Origin: Paulinella micropora
Taxonomy: Eukaryota; Cercozoa; Imbricatea; Euglyphida
Length of the DNA stretch: 20,672 bases
Reading direction: 5' to 3'
NCBI GenBank assembly: GCA_009731375.1
Contig: BJOX01000082.1
Coordinates: 536,801 to 557,472, forward strand
In this document: piece after piece, positions 1-9,030 of the stretch
Layout of the letters: every line of letters begins with the position of its first letter
Position numbering within the stretch: the first letter of the stretch is position 1
Position numbers and translations under genes: made by a program
The notes under the pieces: generated by a model
Told to the model about the DNA's origin: nothing
The model's database searches: none
Seen by the model: the letters and a program-made list of their open reading frames with translations, nothing else

Positions 1-84
1 TATCGTCAATTCTTCGTACTCCCCTCACGGGTGAGACGATGGAGGCGCATGTGCAGAAATGCATCAGCCATTGACAGAGAAGCA
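1..84 (+). repeat. Dispersed repeat module M1, copy 1 (cut by window start)
   Basis: Unique-looking sequence that recurs at 1860-1944 with about three mismatches in 84 bases (seen by eye). It runs straight into a (TTA)n array. Its 3' part (GATGGAGGCGCATG, then CAGCCAT, then GACAGA) is related to the ends of two other modules at 399-458 and 1238-1286, all of which also run into (TTA)n. This suggests one family of elements with a (TAT)n-type tail. No coding sequence is visible. Confidence 0.6.
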
Positions 85-114
85 CTATTATTATTATCAT
101 TATTATTATTATTA

Positions 115-152
<38 letters not shown>

Positions 153-243
153 GTTGTTGTTGTTGTTATTATTATCATTATTATTATTATCACTATTATT
201 ATTATCATTATTATTATTATTATCATTATTATTATTATTATTA

Positions 244-283
<40 letters not shown>
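85..283. repeat. (TTA)n microsatellite, interrupted
   Basis: About 200 bp of TTA/TAT trinucleotides with scattered TCA variants and a short TTG block. Long reading frames through it (poly-Leu, poly-Tyr, poly-Asn) are artefacts of the trinucleotide period. Confidence 0.95.
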
Positions 284-284
<1 letters not shown>

Positions 285-458
285 TAGGGAGTACATAGGC
301 CATCGGTCCTTTCCATGGGCTGATTGGTATAAAGCTCCTAGAGTAATGTTCTATGCCGTCACTTCCTTTATTCCACCGATTGGTGTGGAGACTTTCCTTA
401 TGGAATGGAGGACTGGATGCACATGGCCTTTTGGCTCAGCAATGGGCAGGAGATACAC
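283..458 (+). mobile_element. Dispersed element module M2, copy 1
   Basis: A 176-bp unique module bounded on both sides by (TTA)n. Bases 283-414 are identical by eye to 20541-20672 at the other end of the window, so this is a dispersed, recently copied or homogenised repeat. The 3' end (CTCAGCAATGG, then GATACAC) enters (TAT)n, as the other modules do. This fits the 3' part of a non-LTR retrotransposon or SINE with a trinucleotide tail, or an element that inserts into (TTA)n. No reverse-transcriptase sequence is visible, so the class is inferred. Confidence 0.55.
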
Positions 459-503
459 TATTATTATTATTATTATTATTATCATTATTATCATTATTAT
501 CAT

Positions 504-596
<93 letters not shown>

Positions 597-604
597 CCTT
601 ATTA

Positions 605-668
<64 letters not shown>
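459..668. repeat. (TTA)n / (TAA)n / (TTA)n array with strand switch
   Basis: ATT-type repeats up to about 505, AAT-type (the complement) at about 505-560, then ATT-type again to 668. The central block is inverted relative to its flanks, so the array can fold on itself. Confidence 0.93.
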
Positions 669-1286
669 GGAGGGGTGCACAGTATGGCACCCCACGGGAA
701 GAGGAGGTGGTTGGGCCTCTTCCCACTGGTTTCGAGGCTATGTCGTTGTGTTGGCTCCGAGGCTATGTTGTTGTGTTGGTTCCGAGGCTATGTTGTTGTG
801 TTGGTTCCGAGGCTCTGTTGTTGTGTGGGTTCCGAGGCTATGTCGATGTGGGTTCCGAGGCTATGTTGTTGCGTTGGTTCCGAGGCCATGTCGTTGTGTT
901 GTTTTTTATAAGACATACACCACGTGGGATCAAAGGGGTATTTACGTTCCGCGATCTAGGGGTGGAGACGGGTTTCGAGGCTCCCAGATACTTACCACAA
1001 AACGTCCTCATGCGCTGGCAGACCGCATGAAATGTCTGCTACCCCTGTGAGTACCTCCATGCGGGACCTACCCAGTCTCGTGGAGCTCTCACGCGGGGAA
1101 GATCAATCATTTGTAGTTGATTTCCTGCAAGGTACCCGACACTGTGCGGGTAGTAGGGACTTCCTTTTGGGGCCTTCTATGCAGGATGGTTAGAGTCACT
1201 CTTCCATCCCCAACATACTCACTGTAGTCCCTGTTGGGTCGAGGGATGGAGGCGCATGGCCCTCGGGCTCAGCCATGACAGATCAA
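669..1286 (+). repeat. Unique block between (TTA)n arrays, containing a minisatellite
   Basis: About 620 bp of normal-complexity DNA between two (TTA)n arrays. It starts GGAGGGGTGCACAGTATGG, contains the 25-bp minisatellite listed separately, and ends with GGGATGGAGGCGCATGG and CTCAGCCATGACAG before the next TAT array. That ending resembles the ends of the modules at 1-84 and 283-458, so this is probably another member of the same dispersed family. I recognise no protein in it. Confidence 0.45.
731..902 (+). repeat. Minisatellite, about 25-bp unit, seven copies
   Basis: Tandem units of the form TTCCGAGGCTATGTTGTTGT plus GTTGG, seven in a row, with point differences (TGTCGTTG, TGTCGATG, CTCTGTTG) and units shortened by one to a few bases. 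The open frames across it come from the repeat, not a gene. Confidence 0.85.
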
Positions 1287-1341
<55 letters not shown>

Positions 1342-1382
1342 GTTGTTGTTGTTGTTGTTGTTATTATAGTATTAGTATTATT

Positions 1383-1470
<88 letters not shown>

Positions 1471-1496
1471 ATAGTAGTAGTAGTAGTATCTATTAC

Positions 1497-1556
<60 letters not shown>

Positions 1557-1592
1557 CATTATTATCATTATTATTATTTCTGAGGAAGCCTA

Positions 1593-1638
<46 letters not shown>

Positions 1639-1686
1639 TATTACTATTATTACTATTATTATTATTATTACTATTATTATTATTAC

Positions 1687-1746
<60 letters not shown>

Positions 1747-1748
1747 CA
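1287..1748. repeat. Composite trinucleotide array (TAT, TGT, TAG, ATT, ACT)
   Basis: Runs of (TAT)n, then (TGT)n near 1341-1363, (TAG)n near 1419-1490, and (ATT)n with regular ACT variants to 1748. A short non-repeat insert (CTGAGGAAGCC) sits at about 1578-1594. Confidence 0.93.
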
Positions 1749-1859
1749 TCTGGGCCCTGTCGCCAGTTCGATTCCCGTCGGTGCCACCAGTATTTTCATT
1801 GAACATACCGGTCCGTCTGGAAGTGTTGGAACTGCCCTTGCGGGGCTGTCATTAGAGCC
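1749..1859 (+). repeat. Repeat module with a tRNA-3'-end-like start
   Basis: The block starts with TGGGCCCTGTCGCCAG, then GTTCGATTC at 1766-1774, a good match to the tRNA T-loop / pol III B box, and GGTGCCACCA at 1780-1789, which looks like an acceptor 3' strand plus CCA. The 5' half of a tRNA is missing and the T-stem does not pair well, so this is not a functional tRNA gene. It could be a tRNA-derived SINE fragment or, read on the minus strand, a retroelement primer-binding site. Module M1 copy 2 follows directly. Confidence 0.4.
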
Positions 1860-1944
1860 TATCGTCAATTCTTCGTACTCCCCTCACGGGTGAGACGATG
1901 GAGGCGCGTGTGCAGATTTGCATCAGCCATTGACAGAGAAGCAC
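1860..1944 (+). repeat. Dispersed repeat module M1, copy 2
   Basis: Second copy of the module at 1-84, with about three mismatches (for example GCGCGTG against GCGCATG). Like copy 1 it ends GACAGAGAAGCAC and continues into (TAT)n. Here its upstream context is visible at 1749-1859. Confidence 0.7.
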
Positions 1945-1955
1945 TATTATTACTA

Positions 1956-2005
<50 letters not shown>

Positions 2006-2036
2006 TATTAGAAGGAGTAGTATCTATTACTATTAC

Positions 2037-2088
<52 letters not shown>

Positions 2089-2188
2089 AGTATTGCTAGT
2101 ATTATTATTATTATTATTATTAGTATTAGTATTAGTATTAGTATTAGTATTAGTAGTATTAGTATTATTATTATTATTATTATTATTA

Positions 2189-2219
<31 letters not shown>

Positions 2220-2237
2220 CATCATCATTATTATTAT

Positions 2238-2268
<31 letters not shown>

Positions 2269-2275
2269 ATTACCG
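1945..2275. repeat. Composite (TTA)n / (TAG)n / (TTG)n array
   Basis: Trinucleotide array with a small insert near 2008-2022 (AGAAGGAGTAG), alternating TAT/TAG units around 2120-2165, and (TTG)n at about 2238-2268. No gene. Confidence 0.92.
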
Positions 2276-2286
2276 ATATTGGTGTC

Positions 2287-2363
<77 letters not shown>

Positions 2364-2431
2364 GCTATCTATCTATATCTATCTATCTATCTATCTATCT
2401 ATCATCTTCTAGCTGTTGTTCCCCTTTCTAT

Positions 2432-2485
<54 letters not shown>

Positions 2486-2605
2486 CTATTTATCTATCTA
2501 TCTATTATCTACCTTCCTACCTTTTCATCCTCTCGAACTACATAGCATTCTATTATTATTGTCATTTCTATCTATCTATCTATCTATCTATCTATCCATC
2601 TATCC

Positions 2606-2643
<38 letters not shown>

Positions 2644-2656
2644 ATATATATATCTG

Positions 2657-2690
<34 letters not shown>

Positions 2691-2731
2691 ATTCTATTAT
2701 TATTGTCATTATCACTCAGAGTCTTCCGTAG

Positions 2732-2796
<65 letters not shown>

Positions 2797-2824
2797 TATC
2801 TGTCCTACCTGTCATCCTGTCGAA

Positions 2825-2874
<50 letters not shown>

Positions 2875-2912
2875 CTCTATCTATCTATCATCTTCTAGCT
2901 GTTGTTCCCCAT

Positions 2913-2956
<44 letters not shown>

Positions 2957-2991
2957 TTATTATCTGTTTTCCTACCTGTCATCCTGTCGAA

Positions 2992-3028
<37 letters not shown>

Positions 3029-3081
3029 CATCTATCTATCTATCTATATTATTGTCATTATTACTCAGAGTCTTCCGCAGC

Positions 3082-3114
<33 letters not shown>

Positions 3115-3127
3115 GATCTATCGATCG

Positions 3128-3177
<50 letters not shown>

Positions 3178-3282
3178 TATCTGCCTTCCTACCTGTCATC
3201 CTGTCGAACTACATAGCATTCTATCATTTTTGTCATTACTATCTATCTATCTGTCTATCTATCTATCTATTTCTATCTGTCT

Positions 3283-3362
<80 letters not shown>

Positions 3363-3385
3363 ATGGGGAACAACAGCTAGAAGAT

Positions 3386-3467
<82 letters not shown>

Positions 3468-3480
3468 GAGAGATAGATAT

Positions 3481-3541
<61 letters not shown>

Positions 3542-3619
3542 ACTATGTATCTATCTATTATCTGCCTTCCTACCTGTCATCCTGTCGAACTACATAGCAT
3601 TCTATTATTATTGTCATTA

Positions 3620-3661
<42 letters not shown>

Positions 3662-3673
3662 GTCTATCTATCG

Positions 3674-3708
<35 letters not shown>

Positions 3709-3736
3709 ATCTTCTAGCTGTTGTTCCCCATTCTAT

Positions 3737-3786
<50 letters not shown>

Positions 3787-3854
3787 TATCACTCAGAGTC
3801 TTCCGTAGTCTCTATATATCTATCTATCTGTCTATCTATCTGTCTATCTATCTG

Positions 3855-3884
<30 letters not shown>
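2287..3884. repeat. (CTAT)n tetranucleotide array with three recurring cassettes
   Basis: About 1.6 kb of CTAT repeat punctuated by short unique cassettes that themselves recur. S1 (CATCTTCTAGCTGTTGTTCC) is at about 2401, 2888 and 3708, and inverted at about 3353. S2 (CCTGTCATCCTGTCGAACTA and variants) starts at about 2504, 2794, 2957, 3175 and 3556. S3 (CACTCAGAGTCTTCCGTAG) is at about 2690, 3047 and 3785. The array is therefore a higher-order repeat, not a plain microsatellite. Reading frames of repeated Tyr-Leu-Ser-Ile are artefacts. Confidence 0.92.
3285..3541 (-). repeat. Inverted segment inside the CTAT array
   Basis: Within 3285-3541 the repeat reads GATA instead of CTAT, and cassette S1 appears as its reverse complement (GGGGAACAACAGCTAGAAGA at about 3364). 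This is a real inversion of a stretch of array carrying a cassette, not just a phase change. It creates large inverted repeats with both flanks. Confidence 0.88.
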
Positions 3885-3885
<1 letters not shown>

Positions 3886-4729
3886 GCCTGCCTGTCTGTC
3901 TGCCTGTCTGTCTTGTCTCTCTGTCTGCATATTCTACATCTGTACCGTACATGGTATGTGGATCCTATCTACCTATATATCTACCTACCTATCTACCTAT
4001 CTACCTACCTATCTACTGGTTGCTGGTTGGCCATTCAGACTGCACCTACCTATCTACCTATCTACCTATCTATACCTACCTACCTACCTACCTACCTACC
4101 TACCTACCTATCTATCTACCTATCTACCTATCTACCTACCTATCTACTGGTTACTGATTGGCCATTCAGACTGAACCTACCAATCTACCTATCTACCTAC
4201 CTATCTACCTACCTACCTACCTCTGTCTGTCTGTCCGTCTGCCTGTCTGCCTGTCTGTCTGTCTGTCTGTCTTGTCTCTCTGTACTGCATATTCTATATC
4301 TGTACCGTACATGGTACGTGGATCCTATCTACCTATCTACCTACCTATCTACCTATCTACCTATCTAGATAGGTAGATAGGCTACCTATCTACCTACCTA
4401 TCTACCTACCTATCTACCTACCTATCTACCTATCTACCTATCTACCTACCTAACTACCTACCTACCTACCTACCTATCTACCTACCTATCTACCTACCTA
4501 CCTACTTATCTACCTATCTACCTACCTATCTACCTACCTACCTACCTATCTACCTATCTACCTACCTATCTACCTATCTACCTATCTGCCTACCTATCTA
4601 CCTACCTACCTACCTGTCTACCTATCTACATACCTACATACCTACCTACCTACTTATCTACCTACCTACCGGATAGACTGCTATCTACCTATCTACCTAC
4701 CTATCTACCTACCTACCTACTTATCTACC

Positions 4730-4772
<43 letters not shown>

Positions 4773-5590
4773 TGTCTCTCTGTACTGCATATTCTATATC
4801 TGTACCGTACATGGTACGTGGATCCTATCTACCTATCTATCTACCTATCTACCTACCTATCTACTGGTCGGCCATTCAGACTGCACCTACCTATCTACCT
4901 ATCTACCTATCTACCTAACTACCTACCTACCTACCTATCTTCCTACCTATCTACCTATCTACCTACCTATCTACCTACCTATCTGCCTACCCACCTACTT
5001 ATCTACCTCTGTAACTGTCTGTCTGTCTGCCTGTCTGCCTGTCTGCCTCTCTGTCTGTCTTGTCTCTCTGTCTGCATATTCTACATCTGTACCCTACATG
5101 GTATGTGGATCCTATCTACCTATCTACCTACCTACCTACCTATCTACCTATCTACCTACCTATCTACCTACCTACCTACTCATCTACCTCTGTCTGTCTG
5201 TCTGTCTTCCTGTCTGCCTGCCTGTCTGTCTGTCTGTCTTGTCTCTCTGTTTGCATATTCTATATCTGTACCGTACATGGTATGTGGATCTTACCTACCT
5301 ATCTACCTATCTACCTATCTACCTACCTATCTACTGGTTGCTGATTGGCCATTCAGACTGCACCTACCTACCTACCTATCTACCTACCTATCTACCTATC
5401 TATCTACCTACCTACCTATCTACCTACCTATCTACCTACCTATCTACCTATCTACCTACCTATCTACCTACCTACCTACCTATCTACCTATCTACCTACC
5501 TATCTACCTACCTACCTACCTACCTACTTATCTACCTACCTACCGGATAGACTACTATCTACCTATCTACCTACCTATCTACCTACCTAC

Positions 5591-5621
<31 letters not shown>

Positions 5622-6660
5622 GCGTCTTGTCTCTCTGTCTGCATATTCTATATCTGTACCGTACATGGTATGTGGATCGATAGATATAGATATAGATATA
5701 AAAATATAGATATAGATATAGGTATAGATATAGAGATAGATATAGATATAGATATAGATATAGATATAGATATAGATATAGATATAGATACAGATACAGA
5801 TATAGATATATATATAGATCTAGATATAGATATAGATATAGATATAGATGTAGATGTAGATGTAGATGTAGATGTAGATGTAGATGTAGCTGTAGATGTA
5901 GATGTAGATGTAGATGTAAATGTAGATGTAGATGTAGATGTAGATGTAGATGTAGATATAGATATAGATATAGATATAGATATAGATATAGATATAGATA
6001 TAGGTTGCTGCTTGCCCATTCAGACTAAACCTACCTATCTACCTACCTATCTACCTATCTACATACCTACCTACCTATCTACCTCTGTCTGTCTGTCTGT
6101 CTGCCTGTCTGTCTGTCTGTCGGTCTTGTCTCTCTGTCTGCATATTCTATATCTGTACCGTACATGGTATGTGGATCCTATCTACCTATCTACCTACCTA
6201 TCTACCTATCTACCTATCTACCTACCTATCTACTGGTTGCTGATTGGCCATTCAGACTGCACCTACCTATCTACCTATCTACCTACCTACCTACCTATCT
6301 ACCTATCTACCTATCTACCTATCTACCTATCTACCTATCTACCTACCTATCTACTGGTTGCTTGCTTGGCCATTCAGACTGAACCTACCTATCTACCTAT
6401 CTACCTACCTACCAACCTATCTACCTATCTACCTACCTACCTACCTACCTACCTACCTACCTACCTACCTATCTACCTATCTACCTACCTATCTACCTAC
6501 CTACCTACCTGTCTACCTATCTATCTACCTATCTACCTACCTACCTACCTACCTACCTATCTACCTGTCTACCTACCTACCTACCTATCTACCTACCTAT
6601 CTACCTATCTACCTATCTACCCACCTTTTACCTACCTATCTACATATCTACCTATCTCCC
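3885..6660. repeat. (CTAC/CTAT/CTGT)n array with two families of cassettes
   Basis: About 2.8 kb of CTAC-dominated repeat. Cassette C1 (CTTGTCTCTCTGTCTGCATA, then CTGTACCGTACATGGTATGT and GGATC) occurs seven times, starting near 3911, 4271, 4771, 5059, 5239, 5626 and 6124, each after a (CTGT)n run. Cassette C2 (GGTTGCTGATTGGCCATTCA, then GACTGCACC) occurs seven times near 4013, 4146, 4862, 5331, 6002, 6231 and 6352. A third (CCGGATAGACTGCTATC) is at about 4668 and 5542. A short strand switch lies at 4365-4380. Frames of hundreds of codons here are artefacts. Confidence 0.92.
5679..6003. repeat. Nested hexanucleotide array GATATA-GATGTA-GATATA
   Basis: About 325 bp of hexamer directly after a C1 cassette. 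GATATA units flank a homogeneous core of GATGTA units at about 5847-5955, with single variants (GCTGTA, AATGTA) in the core. The symmetry suggests that a mutated unit arose inside a GATATA array and then expanded. Confidence 0.9.
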
Positions 6661-6666
6661 ACGTAG

Positions 6667-6703
6667 ACTGCTTCTGCGCCACCCCGAGTGCACTGTCGCC
6701 AAG
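6667..6703 (+). CDS. Candidate exon of gene A (ankyrin-repeat protein), 37 nt
   Basis: A GC-rich island stands between CTAC repeat and (GTAT)n. It is preceded by an acceptor-like TATCTCCCACGTAG and followed by a donor-like CCAAG/GTATGT. In the frame entering at phase 2 and leaving at phase 0 it reads [12 protein letters not shown], which resembles an ankyrin outer helix. All three frames are open, so the frame choice is inferred from that resemblance and from the phase-0 start of the next candidate. It would be an upstream exon of the ankyrin gene. Confidence 0.4.
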
Positions 6704-6708
6704 GTATG

Positions 6709-6767
<59 letters not shown>

Positions 6768-6843
6768 TGTATGTATGTATGTATGTATGTATGTATGTAT
6801 GTATGTATGTATGTATGCATATAATGTATGTGTATGTATGTAG
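6704..6843 (+). repeat. (GTAT)n array forming a complete candidate intron
   Basis: 140 bp of GTAT repeat from GTATGTATAT to TGTATGTAG. Its first six bases match a 5' splice site and its last three a 3' splice site, and both flanks are non-repetitive exon candidates. The repeat unit itself supplies the donor sequence. Confidence 0.6.
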
Positions 6844-7020
<177 letters not shown>

Positions 7021-7272
7021 NNNNNNNNNNNNNNNNNNNNNNNNNNNNNNNNNNNNNNNNNNNNNNNNNNNNNNNNNNNNNNNNNNNNNNNNNNNNNNNN
7101 NNNNNNNNNNNNNNNNNNNNNNNNNNNNNNNNNNNNNNNNNNNNNNNNNNNNNNNNNNNNNNNNNNNNNNNNNNNNNNNNNNNNNNNNNNNNNNNNNNNN
7201 NNNNNNNNNNNNNNNNNNNNNNNNNNNNNNNNNNNNNNNNNNNNNNNNNNNNNNNNNNNNNNNNNNNNNNNN
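7021..7272. other. Assembly gap (252 N)
   Basis: 252 unknown bases between a C run and a T run (7273-7304). Low-complexity flanks suggest that assembly failed in repeats. Exons of gene A may be missing here. Confidence 0.99.
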
Positions 7273-7310
<38 letters not shown>

Positions 7311-7370
7311 AAAAAAAATAAAAATAAAAAAAAATCGCATGCTTGCATGCATACATACATACATACATAG

Positions 7371-7718
7371 GACCGGGGCAGCACGTCCTTGCAAGACGTG
7401 AATTTGAAGCGCCTACGTGAAGCTACTGTTGTTGCTTCGGGCGCGATCTCAGCAGTGCGGGCCGGCGCCTTTAGTCAGGCCGGACCCAAGGGGAGAAAAA
7501 GGCAAAAGCTGCAGCCCGGCGCAACTGCAAGCGGCAAGAAAGAAGCTGCGGCAGAATCCACCGATGACGAGCTGGCTGACCCGGCGGCGGGGCAAGCCAT
7601 TGAGCAGCAACAGCCACAACAGGCACGTGACCGCAGCAGGATCAGGAGATTGCGAGACTTGGGGGAAGAGTTCTTTGCCCCGCTGCTGAACCACGCATGC
7701 CACGGGGGAAACCGCGAG
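7371..7718 (+). CDS. Gene A exon: ankyrin-repeat protein, basic linker and start of an ankyrin repeat
   Basis: A GC-rich 348-nt exon, 116 codons, phase 0 at both ends. It is bounded by an acceptor (CATACATAG, where the TAG is also an in-frame stop just outside) and a donor (GAG/GTAAGA). The first part is hydrophilic: a basic patch PKGRKRQK near residue 45, a Glu/Gln-rich middle with EQQQPQQ, and an Arg-rich RDRSRIRRLRD. The last 20 residues (EEFFAPLLNHACHGGNRE) match the first helix and turn of an ankyrin repeat, xPLLxxACxxGxxE. The downstream exon at 8720 continues with IVRLVLE, the second ankyrin helix, in the right phase. The PKGRKRQK patch could be a nuclear signal (inference). No ATG is needed since this is internal. 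Ankyrin repeats bind protein partners; which ones cannot be told. Confidence 0.65.
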
Positions 7719-7782
7719 GTAAGATGAGAGACACACACACACACACACACAAAGGGACCCCCCCCCCCCCCCCCCCCCCCTT

Positions 7783-7792
7783 NNNNNNNNNN
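7783..7792. other. Assembly gap (10 N)
   Basis: Ten N after a 23-base C run. This looks like a nominal gap of unknown true size. Confidence 0.98.
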
Positions 7793-7830
7793 ATTTACCT
7801 ACCTATCTACCTACCTACCTATCTACCTAC

Positions 7831-8050
7831 CTCTCCACCTAACTATCTACCTTCCTTACATATCTACCAACCTATCTACCTACCTACCTACCTACCTCTC
7901 CACCTATTTATCTACCTTCCTTACATATCTACCAACCTATCTACCTACCAACCTATCTACCTCTCCACCTACCTATCTACCTTCCTTACATATCTACCAA
8001 CCTATCTACCTACCTACCTATCTACCTATCTCTCCACCTACCTATCCACC
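7831..8050. repeat. Higher-order repeat of 65 bp within CTAC array
   Basis: The motif CTCTCCACCTA, followed by CTACCTTCCTTACATATC and CTACCAACC, begins at 7831, 7896, 7961 and 8030 (spacing 65, 65, 69). A tetranucleotide array has acquired a longer tandem period. Confidence 0.85.
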
Positions 8051-8061
8051 TGCTCATGTAG

Positions 8062-8068
8062 GTGCACC

Positions 8069-8145
<77 letters not shown>

Positions 8146-8154
8146 GTAGGTAGG

Positions 8155-8230
<76 letters not shown>

Positions 8231-8261
8231 GTCAGTGCAGGAGAGCGCCGAGAGAGCGTCC
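8062..8261 (+). pseudogene. Decayed copy of the ankyrin exon, split by (GATA)n
   Basis: An acceptor-like CACCTGCTCATGTAG precedes GTGCACCGA, which falls at once into (GATA)n with an in-frame TAG. After about 160 bp of repeat comes GAGAGCGCCGAGAGAGCGTC (8241-8260), whose codons read E-S-A-E-R-A-S, parallel to E-Y-A-E-K-A-S in the intact exon at 8720-8813. The two halves are out of frame. Read as a duplicated exon into which a microsatellite has grown. Confidence 0.35.
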
Positions 8262-8573
8262 CTATCTATCTACCTACCTACCTACCTACCTACCTACCTA
8301 CTTACCTACCTACCTACCTACTTACCTACCTACCTACCTACCTACCTACTTACCTACCTACTTACCTACCTACCTACCTACCTACCTACCTACCTACTTA
8401 CTTACCTACCTACCTACCTACCTACCTACCTACCTACCTACCTACCTACTTACCTACCTACCTACCTACCTACCTACCTACCTACCTACCTACCTACCTA
8501 CCTACTTACCTACCTATCTACCTACCTACCTACCTACATACCTCTCTACCTACCCATCTGCCTGTTCATCTAG

Positions 8574-8593
8574 GTGCTTCGTCTTTTGCTCGA

Positions 8594-8630
<37 letters not shown>

Positions 8631-8661
8631 GTCTATCTATGAGAACTCGGAGAAAGCTTAC
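8574..8661 (+). pseudogene. Second decayed copy of the ankyrin exon, split by (CTAT)n
   Basis: The acceptor-like CTGCCTGTTCATCTAG is followed by GTGCTTCGTCTTTTGCTCGA (V-L-R-L-L-L-D, a good ankyrin second helix in phase 0, fitting the exon ending at 7718), then (CTAT)n, then GAGAACTCGGAGAAAGCTTA at 8641-8660 (E-N-S-E-K-A-Y in a frame shifted by one). It parallels the intact exon at 8720 in both halves. The frame break makes a working exon unlikely, though use of only the first half cannot be excluded. Confidence 0.4.
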
Positions 8662-8719
8662 CTACCTACCCACCCTACCTATCTACCCTACCTATCTACC
8701 TACGTATCTACTAATCTAG

Positions 8720-8813
8720 ATCGTCCGTCTAGTTCTTGAGTACGCAGAGAAAGCCTCCACCTCTACCTACTCCTTGCCCTTGACCCTCTTGCAACGGCCC
8801 ATGGGGGATAAAG
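8720..8813 (+). CDS. Gene A exon: second helix of an ankyrin repeat and loop
   Basis: A 94-nt exon entering at phase 0, as the exon ending at 7718 requires, and leaving at phase 1 (AAAG/GTTCCC, a moderate donor). The acceptor is CTACTAATCTAG. It reads IVRLVLEYAEKAST, completing the ankyrin repeat begun in the previous exon (HACHGGNRE then IVRLVLE), followed by a Leu-rich stretch and RPMGDK. The next exon supplies GVTPLEILA, so the junction DKG-VTPLEILA recreates the canonical start of an ankyrin repeat (DxxGxTPLxxLA). That agreement of phase and motif is the main support. Confidence 0.6.
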
Positions 8814-8825
8814 GTTCCCATCTTT

Positions 8826-8872
8826 TTTTTATCGGTCACCTCCACAAAATGTGGTCAGGTTACCGATAAAAA
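8826..8872. repeat. Hairpin-forming inverted repeat 1, inside a gene A intron
   Basis: TTTTTATCGGTCACC (8826-8840) pairs with GGTTACCGATAAAAA (8858-8872) with one mismatch. Inside, CCACA (8842-8846) pairs with TGTGG (8850-8854) around a three-base loop. It lies in the 184-bp intron 8814-8997, which unlike its neighbours is not microsatellite. Confidence 0.8.
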
Positions 8873-8889
8873 CTACATATGCGGCGCGC

Positions 8890-8956
8890 CAAATTTGACG
8901 TGTTTTGCGGGCTCGCCGGCCCGGCTCCGGCTCGCCCGCAAAACACGTCAAATTTG
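8890..8956. repeat. Hairpin-forming inverted repeat 2: perfect 23-bp arms
   Basis: The arm at 8890-8912 (starting CAAATTTGACGTGTTTTGCG) is perfectly complementary to 8934-8956. The 21-base GC-rich loop itself contains GCCGG (8915-8919) and CCGGC (8927-8931), which can extend the fold. It lies 17 bp after inverted repeat 1, in the same intron. It resembles a tiny foldback/MITE element or a small-RNA precursor; the sequence does not decide which. Confidence 0.88.
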
Positions 8957-8997
8957 TGGGTAGCGGCATTATATATTATTCTTATTCTCATTCTTAG

Positions 8998-9030
8998 GAG
9001 TGACTCCTCTGGAGATTCTGGCCCAACCAG
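8998..9030 (+). CDS. Gene A exon: start of next ankyrin repeat, 33 nt
   Basis: Bounded by a strong pyrimidine-rich acceptor (TTATTCTCATTCTTAG) and a good donor (CCAG/GTGTGAG). It enters and leaves at phase 1, as the exons on either side need. It reads VTPLEILAQP; with the split glycine codons this gives G-VTPLEILAQP-G, the TPLxxLA core of an ankyrin repeat. Very short, but motif, phase and both splice sites agree. Confidence 0.6.

Larger units (their letters stand above)
7719..8719 (+). repeat. Gene A intron made of several microsatellites
   Basis: Starts GTAAGATGAGAG, then (AC)n 7731-7751, a C run 7758-7780, a 10-N gap at 7783-7792, CTAC repeats, (GATA)n at about 8069-8230 with a GGTA patch near 8143-8157, CTAC/CTTAC at 8263-8560, and (CTAT)n at about 8592-8640. 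It ends with CTACTAATCTAG, a fair branch-point and acceptor context. Only short islands at 8062, 8241, 8574 and 8641 are non-repetitive; these look like decayed copies of the exon at 8720. Confidence 0.6.

Noticed and set aside
31-1050. 339-codon frame with poly-Leu and poly-Ile
   Set aside because: Trinucleotide (TTA)n artefact running through module M2 and a minisatellite; no domain and no splice context.
2401-6385. Regularly recurring cassettes, possible CRISPR array
   Set aside because: The genome is eukaryotic, the intervening parts are microsatellite rather than unique spacers, and the intervals are irregular (about 180 to 500 bp).
4818-6767. Reading frame of 649 codons on the plus strand
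   Set aside because: It is CTAC/CTAT and GATATA repeat read as Tyr-Leu-Pro-Thr and Asp-Ile. Frames stay open because the repeat lacks stops, and similar frames occur throughout the array.
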